Positions 26,667 to 34,778 are shown, counted from the first letter of the stretch. The stretch: 64,000 nucleotides of DNA from Streptomyces gelaticus (GCF_014649535.1 NZ_BMTF01000003.1:248001-312000); one strand, 5' to 3'. The notes: generated by a model from the letters alone, not told the origin. Made by a program: numbers and translations.

Positions 26667-26843
26667 ATGACTCAGTCGAAGTGCGGGGCTCCCACGCGGA
26701 GCGGGGGCCGGTGTCAGAGCAAGGCGATCATCGGTAGCTCGCGGTGCGCCAAGCACCAAGGGGCATGGTCCGCGTATGGGGTGGAGCAGCGGAAGAAGAA
26801 GGAAGCCGAAGCGAAGATGCGGAAGCTCCGGAAGAAGCGATGA
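26667..26843 (+). CDS. Small Cys/His protein, phage-type orphan
   Basis: This is a 58-residue basic protein. The N-terminal half has a compact metal-ligand pattern, MTQSKCGAPTRSGGRCQSK, then SSRCAKHQGAW, giving Cys, Cys, Cys, His. The C-terminal half is a charged helix (VEQRKKKEAEAKMRKLRKKR). Small proteins with CGAPTRxGxxC and CxxH are frequent in actinophages and integrative elements, so this is probably cargo of the lost element. AAGGGGG lies upstream of the ATG. Function unknown; a small zinc finger is likely. Confidence 0.7.
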   Translation: MTQSKCGAPTRSGGRCQSKAIIGSSRCAKHQGAWSAYGVEQRKKKEAEAKMRKLRKKR

Positions 26844-26956
26844 CGGGGTCCGCCGACTCGCGGGGCTGACATCCACGCTCAACATCAACGAGGGCGGACG
26901 CACACGGCTCCGGGCGGTCCCTCGCAGGTGCCTGAGCTGGGGCGACGGCGCCGGGG

Positions 26957-27103
26957 GGCGACCGCGTGGTCACGGCCGTTCACCAGGTGCTGGTGGATCA
27001 GCGCGGCACGCACCGAGGAGTGGCCCATCCGCTGTATCAGATCCCGAGTGGTCGCACCGCCGGTCGCGGCGATGGTGTTTCCGGTGTGGCGCCTGTGGCT
27101 GTG
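26957..27103 (-). pseudogene. Second integrase relic, catalytic Tyr changed to His
   Basis: A short translated stretch matches the C-terminus of a different tyrosine recombinase subfamily: HSHRRHTGNTIAATGGATTR, then DLIQRMGHSSVRAALIHQHL. The RHTGNT (HxxR region) and GHSS boxes are kept. In intact relatives the last box reads ALIYQH; here the codon for the nucleophile Tyr is CAC (His). No plausible N-terminal parts flank it, so only about 50 residues survive. It differs from the relic at 25999, which suggests at least two elements entered this site. Confidence 0.75.
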
Positions 27104-27332
27104 GGCTCCCGGCTCTGGCTGCGCCCGCGCTCCTGCCTGCGGCCCGCTCGGCGCTGCCGCCGCCGACGCGCGCCCACGTGGGTGGGCCCGAGGGCATGGG
27201 ACGAGAACCAAGCCTGCGGCTTCAAGACGTGCCTCCGGCGGGGGCGCTCAGACTCCGGGATGGGAGGGGCGCCGTTCGCGAGGTCGATGGATCATTGACC
27301 CGCCGCAGTTCAGAACCTGCTATCAAGCACGC

Positions 27333-27815
27333 ATGGATGCAGCACTCATTGGCCTCACAGGCACAACCATCGGCGCGCTAACCGGCTTTGGTGGTGCTTG
27401 GCTTGCCCAGCGTGGGCAAATGCGACTCTTCCGGGAGCAGCGGTCGTACGACGCCGAGGTCCGATGGGCGGACGACAAGAGGGCGCTGTACCGCGACCTC
27501 CTGGTGGCCATGTACAAGTGGCATGACGCTCTGGTCTCGATCTGGAAAGGCGAGGACAACGCAGAACTCGACGCGAGTCGGACGAACGCCATCACCCTCG
27601 TGGTCGAAGTGTCGTTGATCGCAGCCGATCCCGTTCGGGCGGCCGTTGAAGAAGCACATCGGACGTTCTTCAATACCCAGCCGCACATCTTCGAACGCTC
27701 TGACACGCGAGAAGGACAACCGGCAGAACCCGTGGAGGACGTGCTCGAAGGGGTCCGAACGAAGCTTCTGGCGATGGAGACCGAGATGCGACGTGAGCTG
27801 GTTACCCTCCGGTGA
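27333..27815 (+). CDS. Hypothetical protein with one N-terminal TM helix
   Basis: This is a 160-residue protein I do not recognise as a named family. An N-terminal hydrophobic helix (ALIGLTGTTIGALTGFGGAW, residues 3-22) is followed by a long soluble helical region (LFREQRSYDAEVRWADDKRA, YRDLLVAMYKWHDALVSIW, VEDVLEGVRTKLLAMETEMR). This topology, a short anchor plus a cytoplasmic helical bundle, is common in actinobacterial element-borne orphans. Local GC is lower than in neighbours. No Shine-Dalgarno is seen; TTGACC (27295-27300) and TGCTAT (27318-27323), 17 bp apart, would give an almost leaderless transcript. Confidence 0.65.
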   Translation: MDAALIGLTGTTIGALTGFGGAWLAQRGQMRLFREQRSYDAEVRWADDKRALYRDLLVAMYKWHDALVSIWKGEDNAELDASRTNAITLVVEVSLIAADPVRAAVEEAHRTFFNTQPHIFERSDTREGQPAEPVEDVLEGVRTKLLAMETEMRRELVTLR

Positions 27816-28044
27816 TCGGTTCTCTTCCACGGGCACGACGTTCGACGGGCCACGTGCCACATCCGTGCCCGAAGGGGCGGGGAACCATGGGGAATCGGAG
27901 AGCAGCACAGGCATGTGGCCGAGTACTCACGCGAGAGCAGAAGCAGCAGCTCACGCGGCAGATCACCCCACCTCGCTCCTGAAGCGGTGATACCTGCGCC
28001 GGGCCTCCGCCGTGGGCCACGTGTGGGCCGGAGAGCTGGTGGAG

Positions 28045-28668
28045 TCAGCCGTCGAACCAGACGACCAGGCGGACGCTCTCGTCGCCGTGCAGGTTCGCCA
28101 GTGTGCGCATCACCGACCGGACGGCACCCCAGTCCCTGTCCGGCACGGCATGCTTTCGTCGGAGGCGGCCGATGCGGAAGAGACGGTCGCCGTCCGGCCA
28201 CTCGGTGCCCTCGGCGTAGGCGCTGCCCGCGCAGTGAAGAGCGTGGGGGTCGGTGAGGCCGGAGAGCTCGGCGAAGCGGGTGAGGCTGGAGTTCCGGCCG
28301 TGCAACTCCCAGGTGCCGTCAGGGCTCCGACGGTACTCGTGAACGCAGTCATCGACCTTGTTTGCGACCTCTTCCCAATCCGCGGCCGCCAGCTCCGCCC
28401 AGGTGATCCAGGACGCACCAGACGCGTCCGAGCTCCAGGGCTCGAAGGGGGCAAGTGCCTCCCGCGACACGTCAGGAGGGAGGCCGCGATGATCGGCGAG
28501 TGGGTGGAAGGAGGTGGTATCGCGGACACCGAACAGGGACCCGAAGGCAATGTAGGACCGCCCGTTGTAGAGATGCGCGAGATCGATGGCCCCCTCCCAG
28601 CTGCGGTCGTCCTCGTCCAGCCAGCGATCCCAGCGGCACTCGATGAACCCGTGTATGTCTGTCCCCAC
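28045..28668 (-). CDS. Hypothetical protein (TDIHGFIE type)
   Basis: This is a 207-residue soluble protein. The N-terminus TDIHGFIECRWDRWLDEDD is distinctive and recurs in a family of uncharacterised proteins from Streptomyces and phages. Later parts include LYNGRSYIAFGSLFGVRD and VRLVVWFDG at the C-terminus. Asp and His in 'TDIHG' look like a possible metal site, but no enzyme signature is clear. The GTG at 28668 is chosen because the conserved part begins two codons later; the frame is open to 28803, but that extension is basic and low quality. It lies in the accessory patch. Confidence 0.65.
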   Translation of the reverse strand: MGTDIHGFIECRWDRWLDEDDRSWEGAIDLAHLYNGRSYIAFGSLFGVRDTTSFHPLADHRGLPPDVSREALAPFEPWSSDASGASWITWAELAAADWEEVANKVDDCVHEYRRSPDGTWELHGRNSSLTRFAELSGLTDPHALHCAGSAYAEGTEWPDGDRLFRIGRLRRKHAVPDRDWGAVRSVMRTLANLHGDESVRLVVWFDG

Positions 28669-28954
28669 GCCTGGAATTGTTCTCCGTCGGGGTGAGGCGT
28701 GCGACGAGATTTCCGGCTTGGTGGCCAGCTCCGAGCGTTCCCGGCCGGGCCCAAGCCGGTGCTTGTCCCGCAGATCCTCCCGGAACCCGGAGATCAGGGT
28801 CACCGGATCGCCTGACCGCCGGCATCCTCCTCATGCGTCGACTTCTTGATCTCCACCAGGGGAATGGATGCCCCCGCAGACCGCCAACAGACGTGCAACC
28901 CGGGCTTGTTGAGTCGGCTCGCCGGACGCCGTTGCTTGCAGTGTGTGGAGGTCT

Positions 28955-29248
28955 TCAGCCGGCCTTGGCGATGATGTGGTCCATCTCCTCTTGGCCGAAA
29001 GCCCGCAGAGTCGTGGTACGGACGTTGCCCACTCCGCCGAGCTGCAGGAGTGTCGCGGTGGCGGTTTCGTCGTCGGGCGCCTCGACGACGGCCACGAGGT
29101 CGTATGGACCGACGGTCCAGTAGATACTCAAGAGCTTCGCCCCGAGCTTCTGTGCCGCTGCGGCGAAGGCCTCGGCGCGTTTCGCGGTGTCCTTGTAATT
29201 TCGGACCCCTTGATCGGTCCAGTTCAGCAACGTGACATACGTCGCCAT
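28955..29248 (-). CDS. GYD domain protein
   Basis: This is a 97-residue protein with the small ferredoxin-like GYD fold: MATYVTLLNWTDQGVRNYKD at the start, the signature WTVGPYDLVAVVEAPDDETA in the middle, and RTTTLRAFGQEEMDHII at the end. GYD proteins are thought to form dimers and are widespread, but have no firm function. A clear GGAGGTG ribosome site precedes the ATG. It looks like normal chromosome rather than element cargo. Confidence 0.9.
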   Translation of the reverse strand: MATYVTLLNWTDQGVRNYKDTAKRAEAFAAAAQKLGAKLLSIYWTVGPYDLVAVVEAPDDETATATLLQLGGVGNVRTTTLRAFGQEEMDHIIAKAG

Positions 29249-29592
29249 CTTCTTTCACCTCCACGAGGAAACACATCGTGGGGACAATCCTGGACATCAT
29301 GGCTGAAGCCTGCACCAGGTGCGCACCCGAACGAGCTGTACGAGCGATCACAGGCGGTTGATCGCGGTGGCCGGAACTTGCAAGAGGCGCTTCGTACGAC
29401 AGCCGCGCTGACCTGCAAGGGGACACTCGGCAACTCCGAGCCGCCTCAACTGCTCCGCTCCAGCGGAGTGCGCACCGAGGGCGGCTGGCGAAGCTCGGCC
29501 TGGAGAGCCTTGCCTGAGTGGCGCTGACTGCTGGGGTGCCCACGCCGATCCCTACGAGGCGCTTCCCGGGCTGTATGGCGATGTCGGTTGTG
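29249..29592. other. Gap without a supported gene
   Basis: These 344 bp carry the GYD promoter at the left. Short open frames in all directions show no family signature and no ribosome site. A short palindrome CTCCGCT-CC-AGCGGAG lies at 29453-29468. The rest may be residue of degraded sequence. Confidence 0.5.
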
Positions 29593-29626
29593 GGTGCCCT
29601 GGGAGGTGGGTGCTTCCCAGGGCACC
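29593..29626 (-). terminator. Terminator of the bL37 gene
   Basis: A perfect 12-bp stem, GGTGCCCTGGGA (29593-29604), pairs with 29615-29626 around a 10-nt loop. It begins three bases after the bL37 stop codon on the minus strand. Confidence 0.85.
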
Positions 29627-29628
29627 GT

Positions 29629-29703
29629 TCAGGCGTTGGGGCGCTTGCCGTGGTTGGCGTTCTTCTTCTTGCGGCCGCGGCGCTTGTTTCCTCGCTTGGC
29701 CAT
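29629..29703 (-). CDS. 50S ribosomal protein bL37 (24 residues)
   Basis: This is a 24-codon gene below usual length cut-offs. The product begins MAKRGNKRRGRKKKNA and ends NHGKRPNA: 10 Lys/Arg in the first 14 residues and the invariant C-terminus of actinobacterial bL37, the tiny subunit first seen in mycobacterial ribosome structures near the peptidyl-transferase region. GGGAGG lies nine bases upstream of the ATG and a perfect terminator follows directly, so it is a complete stand-alone gene. Its presence at the edge of the accessory patch marks return to core chromosome. Confidence 0.9.
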   Translation of the reverse strand: MAKRGNKRRGRKKKNANHGKRPNA

Positions 29704-29744
29704 GACCTGCCTCCCTCACCTGGGGTTTTCGGGCCTCCGCCAGT

Positions 29745-30013
29745 TTAGGTTCGGGTCGTCCCGGCTGCATCAGGGGTGTTGGCGAGGGCCTCGACGAGCC
29801 AGGTGAAGGCCCGTGTCGGGTCTTTCGGGGCGGCCAGGAGTTGATCACGGCGAGGCAGTTGGAGGTTGCGCCGAAGCCGGCGGGGCTGCGGGCTGCGGGG
29901 GACACGATCTCGCGGTCGGAGTGGAGGCGGACGGTCTTCGGTCTTCACCGTGAGCCCCGTCAGCCCGTCCGCCTGGCCGGATCCACGATCAAGAGCAGCG
30001 CGTCGTCGTTCAT
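29745..30013 (-). pseudogene. Multiply frameshifted remnant of a small protein gene
   Basis: Reading the minus strand, one protein appears in successive frames: MNDDALLLIVDPAR from 30013, then ADGLTGLTVKTED, then VRLHSDREIVSPAARSPAGF continuing GATSNCLAVINSWP, and finally APKDPTRAFTWLVEALANTP ending DAAGTTRT at a TAA (29745-29747). At least three frame changes break a gene of about 90 residues. The family is not recognised. The broken frames and a position next to the accessory patch suggest recent loss. Confidence 0.6.
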
Positions 30014-30107
30014 GCCCGTGAACCTCAAGTCTCCCCCTGCGGGAGAGTCGAGCGCGGGGTCGCCGTAACGTGTCTTGTTCACGTCAGCACCATCCCAGGG
30101 GGGATAC

Positions 30108-30755
30108 ATGTCGTACGGATATCCGCCGCCCCAGCCCGGTCAGCAACCCCAGCCAGGTGAGCAGCCCCAGCCCGGCCAGCAGCCCCAGCAGCCGCCGTCG
30201 CCGTATGCGCAGTGGCCGCAGCCCGGCCCCGGGGCGTACGGCTGTCCGCAGCCGCCGAGGAAGTCCCGTACCGGGCTGATCGTCACGCTGTCCGTGGTCG
30301 GCGGGGTGGCCCTTCTGCTGGCGGCCGGTGTGCTGATCGCCGTGACGACCAGCGGCGGCTCGTCGTCCACGGCCGAGTCGAAGCCATCGGCGGCGGAGTC
30401 CACGAAGAGCGAAGCGCCCACGACGGGGGGTGCCTCCGACGCGCCCACCGAGCTGCCGGCTCTCGAAGGTACGGACGCCGAGGGCGATGTGCGGATCACC
30501 CGGTGCGAGGTGGACTCGCTGACCGAGTGGCCGGACGCGGACGTGGAGGTCGTGAATCACTCCGACACCCAGGCTTCCTACATCGTGTCCGTGGAGTTCG
30601 TGGACGGCGACGGTACGCGGCGGGCCTCGGGTCTGGCGACAGCCACCGACCTGGCGGCGGGGCAGAAGTCGGTGCAGAAGGCCCAGGGGCTGGGGAAGGT
30701 CCCGGGCAAGATGACCTGCAAGGTCGCGAAGGTCACGCGGCTTCCCTCGACGTGA
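30108..30755 (+). CDS. Membrane protein with Pro/Gln-rich N-terminus
   Basis: This is a 215-residue single-pass protein. Residues 1-48 are a low-complexity Pro/Gln tail with PQPGQQPQPGEQPQPGQQ-type repeats, cytoplasmic by the positive-inside rule (PRKSRTG). One TM helix follows (LIVTLSVVGGVALLLAAGVLIAV), then a Ser/Thr linker and an extracellular domain of about 100 residues (VRITRCEVDSLTEWPDADVE, VEFVDGDGTRR, KMTCKVAKVTRL) with two cysteines, resembling the FxLYD/DUF4352-type immunoglobulin-like folds. The ATG follows AGGGGGG. Function unknown; common in Streptomyces envelopes. Confidence 0.8.
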   Translation: MSYGYPPPQPGQQPQPGEQPQPGQQPQQPPSPYAQWPQPGPGAYGCPQPPRKSRTGLIVTLSVVGGVALLLAAGVLIAVTTSGGSSSTAESKPSAAESTKSEAPTTGGASDAPTELPALEGTDAEGDVRITRCEVDSLTEWPDADVEVVNHSDTQASYIVSVEFVDGDGTRRASGLATATDLAAGQKSVQKAQGLGKVPGKMTCKVAKVTRLPST

Positions 30756-30864
30756 CGGATGTCCCGCCTCGCCGAAGGCTGAGCAGTCTCATCGAAGGTC
30801 GAGCGAGGTGTGTTCCGCCCCAGCGGAGCGCGGGGCACGAGGCGATCGGGAAAACCGGGTGTGC

Positions 30865-31761
30865 TCACCGGGTCAACGCGAGCAGTTCATCGATCACCGG
30901 ATTCTCGCCACCGTCACCGAGGTGGGCGATGGCCGCAAACGGCGCGATCACCTGGCTCCAGGCATGGAGCCGATCGCCGTCGAGCCCGCACGCCGCCGCC
31001 ACGCGCGCGCAGCGGGTCTCGACGCCCTCCAGCCCGGCGCCGGCCACGACGTAGTCCACAGCGTCGAAGCACGGATCACCGACACAGGCCTTCGGATCGA
31101 TGGCCATGAGACCGCGCTCCGCGCCACCGTCGAGCACGTTGCCCAGGTGCAGGTCACCGTGGAGCAACACGGTTGTCGCTTCGGTGTCCAGCAGCCTCTC
31201 GCACCGCTGGACGGCCCTGTCCCACGCGGTGACGTCCATCCGTGCACCGATCGCAGGCTCGGACAGCCGCCTGCCGACCCGGGCGAAGGCCTCCTCGCAC
31301 CGCTCACGCAGTTCACGCGTCGGCAGCCGAGGCGGAGCGACCCCGTGCAAGGCAGCGAGCAGATCCGACCACTGTCCCGGCAGCGGAGCGGCAGGCATGT
31401 CCTCCGCCGGCGTTCCGGGCCTGATCTCCTCCAACACCATTGCGCCCGCCTCCTCGTCGACGGCCAGCACAGAGGGCACCCGGCCCGAGGCAGCGAACCA
31501 CCCCAGCATTCCGACCTGCTCGATCAGAAGGGCCCGCTCCGGACTGACCTTCAGCACCGCAGGCGTGCCGTCGGGCCAACGGCACCGCAACGCGACCGAC
31601 GAAGCACCGTCCGGGAGGGGCTCACCGATCGAGAGTCCCCACTGGGACGTCAGTCGCGCGACGAGATCCGGCGTGTCGGCGCACCATCCGGCGACCTGGG
31701 GGCCGAATCGACGTACCAACCGCGTAGTGACGCTCTCCACATCCACCAGCAGCCGTTTCAC
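30865..31761 (-). CDS. Aminoglycoside (streptomycin-type) phosphotransferase family protein
   Basis: This is a 298-residue kinase of the aminoglycoside/hydroxyurea resistance kinase group (PF04655). Motifs are VLKVSPERALLIEQ (ATP-binding Lys), the catalytic loop VLLHGDLHLGNVLDGG with the base Asp, and the metal-binding AIDPKACVGDPCFDAVDYV. Members phosphorylate streptomycin at position 6, hydroxyurea or other hydroxyl compounds; producers and non-producers alike carry such genes. Specificity cannot be inferred. The GTG at 31761 was chosen from the usual family length; further upstream the frame loses similarity. It is divergent from the DUF7144 gene. Confidence 0.88.
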   Translation of the reverse strand: MKRLLVDVESVTTRLVRRFGPQVAGWCADTPDLVARLTSQWGLSIGEPLPDGASSVALRCRWPDGTPAVLKVSPERALLIEQVGMLGWFAASGRVPSVLAVDEEAGAMVLEEIRPGTPAEDMPAAPLPGQWSDLLAALHGVAPPRLPTRELRERCEEAFARVGRRLSEPAIGARMDVTAWDRAVQRCERLLDTEATTVLLHGDLHLGNVLDGGAERGLMAIDPKACVGDPCFDAVDYVVAGAGLEGVETRCARVAAACGLDGDRLHAWSQVIAPFAAIAHLGDGGENPVIDELLALTR

Positions 31762-31978
31762 ACGGGTCAGTGTGCCGCTCGCGCGAACTTTGTCCACCGC
31801 TTTTCCGCTCCTCGCAGATACCCAGCCTTCGTTGCGGAACGTCGTCACGAACGGCTTCGTGGTCCCGTGCACCGCCATCCGGGACGTCACCTGTACGGGC
31901 GTGTCCGAGTGGTCGCACGGGAGGGCGCCACGCAGGGTCGGTTCTGTCCCGCAGTCCCGATCCGGCCAAGGAGTTCCG

Positions 31979-32419
31979 ATGGCACATTCAGCGCCCATGC
32001 CCGGTCCGGCCCCCGCCGGTGCCACCGGCCAGGGGGACGTCAACCCCTGGGCCGCCGGCGGGATCATGTTCGCCGGTGTCCTGCTGCTCGTCGACGGTGT
32101 CCTCGGAGTGATCAAGGGCATCAGCGGCATCGCCTCCGACGACGTGTACGCACACGTCAGGAACTACACCTTCAAGTTCGACGTGGCCTCCTGGGGGTGG
32201 ATCCACCTCGTCCTCGGCATCGTGCTCGGAGTCGTCGGCTGGGGCATCCTCAAGGGCGCCGACTGGGCCCGTGCCACGGGTGTGGTGATCGCCGCCATCA
32301 GCCTGATCATCAACTTCGTCTGGCTGCCGTACCAGCCGGTCTGGGCGCTCATCTCCGTCGCCATCGACGGGTTCGTGATCTGGGCCCTGTGCACGGGCGG
32401 CTCGAAGGCGGTCATCTGA
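31979..32419 (+). CDS. DUF7144-type four-helix membrane protein
   Basis: This is a 146-residue protein with four membrane segments: GGIMFAGVLLLVDGVLGVIK, a helix near IHLVLGIVLGVVGWGILKG, VIAAISLIINFVWLPY, and VWALISVAIDGFVIWAL. Between helices one and two lies a conserved loop (YAHVRNYTFKFDVASWGWIH). This is the pattern of the actinobacterial DUF7144 proteins, of unknown function. An AAGGAG ribosome site precedes the ATG at 31979. It ends 33 bp before the DUF1254 gene and may be cotranscribed. Confidence 0.82.
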   Translation: MAHSAPMPGPAPAGATGQGDVNPWAAGGIMFAGVLLLVDGVLGVIKGISGIASDDVYAHVRNYTFKFDVASWGWIHLVLGIVLGVVGWGILKGADWARATGVVIAAISLIINFVWLPYQPVWALISVAIDGFVIWALCTGGSKAVI

Positions 32420-32452
32420 GCGGGGGACGGTCCCGAAGGGTTGGAGGCAGAC

Positions 32453-33820
32453 GTGGATCTCGTCGCTCTCGCCACCGAGGCGTATGTCTACGGGTATCCG
32501 CTGGTCCGTGATCTGTCGGTGGTCGAGGGCTTCATGCACACGGGCTTCGGTCCGCTGCCGCCCACGCCTTTCAACCACTTCGCGCACGCGGACCGGCCGG
32601 CCGATCCGGACGTGCCCTTCACGCCCGTCGGCGACGACACCGTCCGCTCCGTCGCCCCTCTCGACCTCTCCGGCGGGCCGGTACTGCTGCGCCTTCCAGC
32701 CGTGGCCGAGGCGGCCGGCACCGAAGGCGCGGACGGCGGGGGCAATGCGTACTGGGTGTTCCAGTTCGTTGATGCCTGGACCAACAATTTCGCGTACATC
32801 GGGCGCCGCGCGGCCGTCGCCCGGGACGGGGACTGGCTCGTCGTTCCCCCGGGCTGGGCGGGCAGCGTGCCCGGCGGCGTGCGCGGGGTCATCGACGCAC
32901 CCACCTCCGTCGTCTCCGCCATCGGGCGCACCACCTGCGCCGACGGTGACGATCCCGAGCGGGGCCGCGTGCTCCGGGAACAGCTGGAGCAGCCGGCCGT
33001 CACATACGTCGAACCGGGCATGCACCGTACGGGACTGCCCGCGCCCGACCCGGACGTACCGGAGGCGCTGCGGTTCTTCGAGCAGCTCAGGGTGTGGATG
33101 GCGGACTTCCCGCCGTCCGCGCCCGACCAGGCGTACCAGGACCGTTTCCAGCCACTGGGGCTGCTGGAGGAGGGGCCTTCGCCGTACACCCGCGCCGACC
33201 CCGCTCTTCGCCGGGCGCTGACCGAGGGCCTGACGCTGGGGAGAGCATGGGTGGAGGAGGCGGGCCGGGCCGATGCGGCGCGCGAGGGATGGGTGATGGA
33301 GCCGCATCTCTTCGACTACAACCTCGACCACTACGGCGTCGGAACCATCGACTCCCCGGAGTGGCGGATCGCCGACCGGGAGGCGTCCTACCGGACCAGG
33401 GCGGTGGCGGCCCGGGGCCGGCTGTGGGGCGTGCACGGTTACGAGGCGGTGTACGCCCATGCGCTCGGTGACGCCCGGGGCGAGCGGCTGAACGGGGCCC
33501 ACTCCTACCAGCTCCGCTTCGGGGGCCGGCCGCCGGTCGACGCGGGCTGGTCCCTGGCCGTGTACGACATGGCCGGTCAGCGGATCGGCAGGACCCTGAC
33601 GGGGCGCGGCTCGGTGTACGGACAGGACGGTTCACTGACGGTCCGCATCGGGCGGGAGCGGCCGGACGGCCCGGACGCGGACCCGGCGGCGAAGGCTCCG
33701 GTGGTGAACCGGCTGTCCGCGCCCGACGGGGACTTCCGGCTGGTGCTCAGGCTCTGCGCGCCGGGGGCCGGGATCCTCGACGGCACGTACGCGATCCCCG
33801 CCGTCGAGCGGACCCGGTGA
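32453..33820 (+). CDS. DUF1254/DUF1214 domain protein
   Basis: This is a 455-residue protein with an N-terminal DUF1254 domain (LATEAYVYGYPLVRD, NHFAHADRP, DDTVRSVAPLDLSGGP, NAYWVFQFVDAWTNNFAYIG) and a C-terminal DUF1214 domain (FDYNLDHYGVGTID, YEAVYAHALGDARGERLNGA, SLAVYDMAGQRIG). No signal peptide is visible, so it is probably cytoplasmic. The combined family is widespread and uncharacterised; some members are annotated as 'phosphatidylserine decarboxylase-like' without proof. The GTG at 32453 has GGAGG five bases upstream and is preferred over a more upstream start. Confidence 0.88.
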   Translation: MDLVALATEAYVYGYPLVRDLSVVEGFMHTGFGPLPPTPFNHFAHADRPADPDVPFTPVGDDTVRSVAPLDLSGGPVLLRLPAVAEAAGTEGADGGGNAYWVFQFVDAWTNNFAYIGRRAAVARDGDWLVVPPGWAGSVPGGVRGVIDAPTSVVSAIGRTTCADGDDPERGRVLREQLEQPAVTYVEPGMHRTGLPAPDPDVPEALRFFEQLRVWMADFPPSAPDQAYQDRFQPLGLLEEGPSPYTRADPALRRALTEGLTLGRAWVEEAGRADAAREGWVMEPHLFDYNLDHYGVGTIDSPEWRIADREASYRTRAVAARGRLWGVHGYEAVYAHALGDARGERLNGAHSYQLRFGGRPPVDAGWSLAVYDMAGQRIGRTLTGRGSVYGQDGSLTVRIGRERPDGPDADPAAKAPVVNRLSAPDGDFRLVLRLCAPGAGILDGTYAIPAVERTR

Positions 33821-33895
33821 GGAGTGGGAAAGCGGCCGCACCGGGCTCGGGGCGGAGGCGGGGTGGTTGTCGGTGGTGCGGTTCACACTGGAGAC

Positions 33896-34120
33896 ATGTG
33901 CCGCAGCATCAAGACCCTTCGTCCGCCCGCCATCCCCGAAGAAGCCACCGAGGAGGAGATCCGGGCCGCCGCCCTGCAGTTCGTGCGCAAGGTGTCCGGC
34001 TTCCGCGCTCCGGCCGCGCACAACCAGGAGGTGTTCGACCGGGCCGTCGACGAGATCACCGAGGCGACCGTCAGACTCCTGGACGGGCTGGAGATCCGGG
34101 GCGCGGTCAGGACGCCGTAG
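33896..34120 (+). CDS. DUF2277 family protein
   Basis: This is a 74-residue protein with the family start MCRSIKTLRPP and a conserved helix pair (ATEEEIRAAALQFVRKVSGF, NQEVFDRAVDEITEAT). The N-terminal Cys at position 2 is invariant in the family as I know it. Function unknown. It converges on the DedA gene, and their 3' ends overlap by 14 bp (34107-34120). Confidence 0.88.
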   Translation: MCRSIKTLRPPAIPEEATEEEIRAAALQFVRKVSGFRAPAAHNQEVFDRAVDEITEATVRLLDGLEIRGAVRTP

Positions 34121-34778
34121 TGGGCGCCGCGCCCGCCGATGCCGCGGCGGCGGCCTCCGCCGCAGGGCGGCGCATGAAGTACGCGGCCAGAGCACCGGCC
34201 ACGAACAGGGCGAGGACCGAGACGGCCGTGGCCACCCATGTCGCGCCGAGCCACTGGCCGCCGAAGTAGCCGAGGCCCACGCTGTAGCCGGCCCATGCCA
34301 CGCCCGCCAGCGCCGACCAGGGCAGGAATTCCTTGACCTTGCGGTGCGCGGCGCCCGCGCCCAGGGAGACCACCGAGCGCCCGGCCGGGGCGAAGCGGGC
34401 GATGATGACGAGGATGCCGCCGCCACGGGCAAGGGCGGCGCCGAGGCGTTCCTGTGCGGAGGTGAGGCGGCGGGACCGGGCTATGGCCCGGTCCAGACGT
34501 TCCCCGCCGCGCCAGGCCAGCCGGTACGCGACGAGGTCGCCGAGGACCGAGGCGGCGGCCGCGCAGAGGATCAGGGCGAGCAGCGAGGGGACCTCGGTCA
34601 CCTGCCCGGCGGCGCCCGCGCTCGCGACGGTCGTCGAACCGGCGGCGGCAGCCGTGGCGGCGGTGATCACCAGGACCCCGCTGGGCAGCAGGGGCAGAAA
34701 GACGTCCAGGAGCACCGAAACGGCGACCACGGCGTAGATCCATGGGCTGCCGGTCAGCGCGCCCACACTCTCAAGCAC
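34107..34778 (-). CDS. DedA family membrane protein
   Basis: This is a 223-residue integral membrane protein of the DedA/SNARE-associated superfamily, which flips polyprenyl phosphate or phospholipid carriers and maintains membrane potential. The reentrant-loop landmarks are present: the acidic/proline region DVFLPLLPSGVLVI, the GD motif in VLGDLVAYRLAWRGG, the arginine region IIARFAPAGRSVVSLGAG, and the final helices after WAGYSVGLGYFGG. The GTG start follows GGGGAG. The C-terminus is an Ala-rich tail. The 3' end overlaps the DUF2277 gene. Confidence 0.9.
   Translation of the reverse strand: MLESVGALTGSPWIYAVVAVSVLLDVFLPLLPSGVLVITAATAAAAGSTTVASAGAAGQVTEVPSLLALILCAAAASVLGDLVAYRLAWRGGERLDRAIARSRRLTSAQERLGAALARGGGILVIIARFAPAGRSVVSLGAGAAHRKVKEFLPWSALAGVAWAGYSVGLGYFGGQWLGATWVATAVSVLALFVAGALAAYFMRRPAAEAAAAASAGAAPTTAS

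Noticed and set aside
25861..31000. A second att site (repeat of the tRNA-Val 3' end)
   Set aside because: I scanned by eye for the TTCGAAACCGTC region of the tRNA and found no second copy in the patch, so no element border is claimed.
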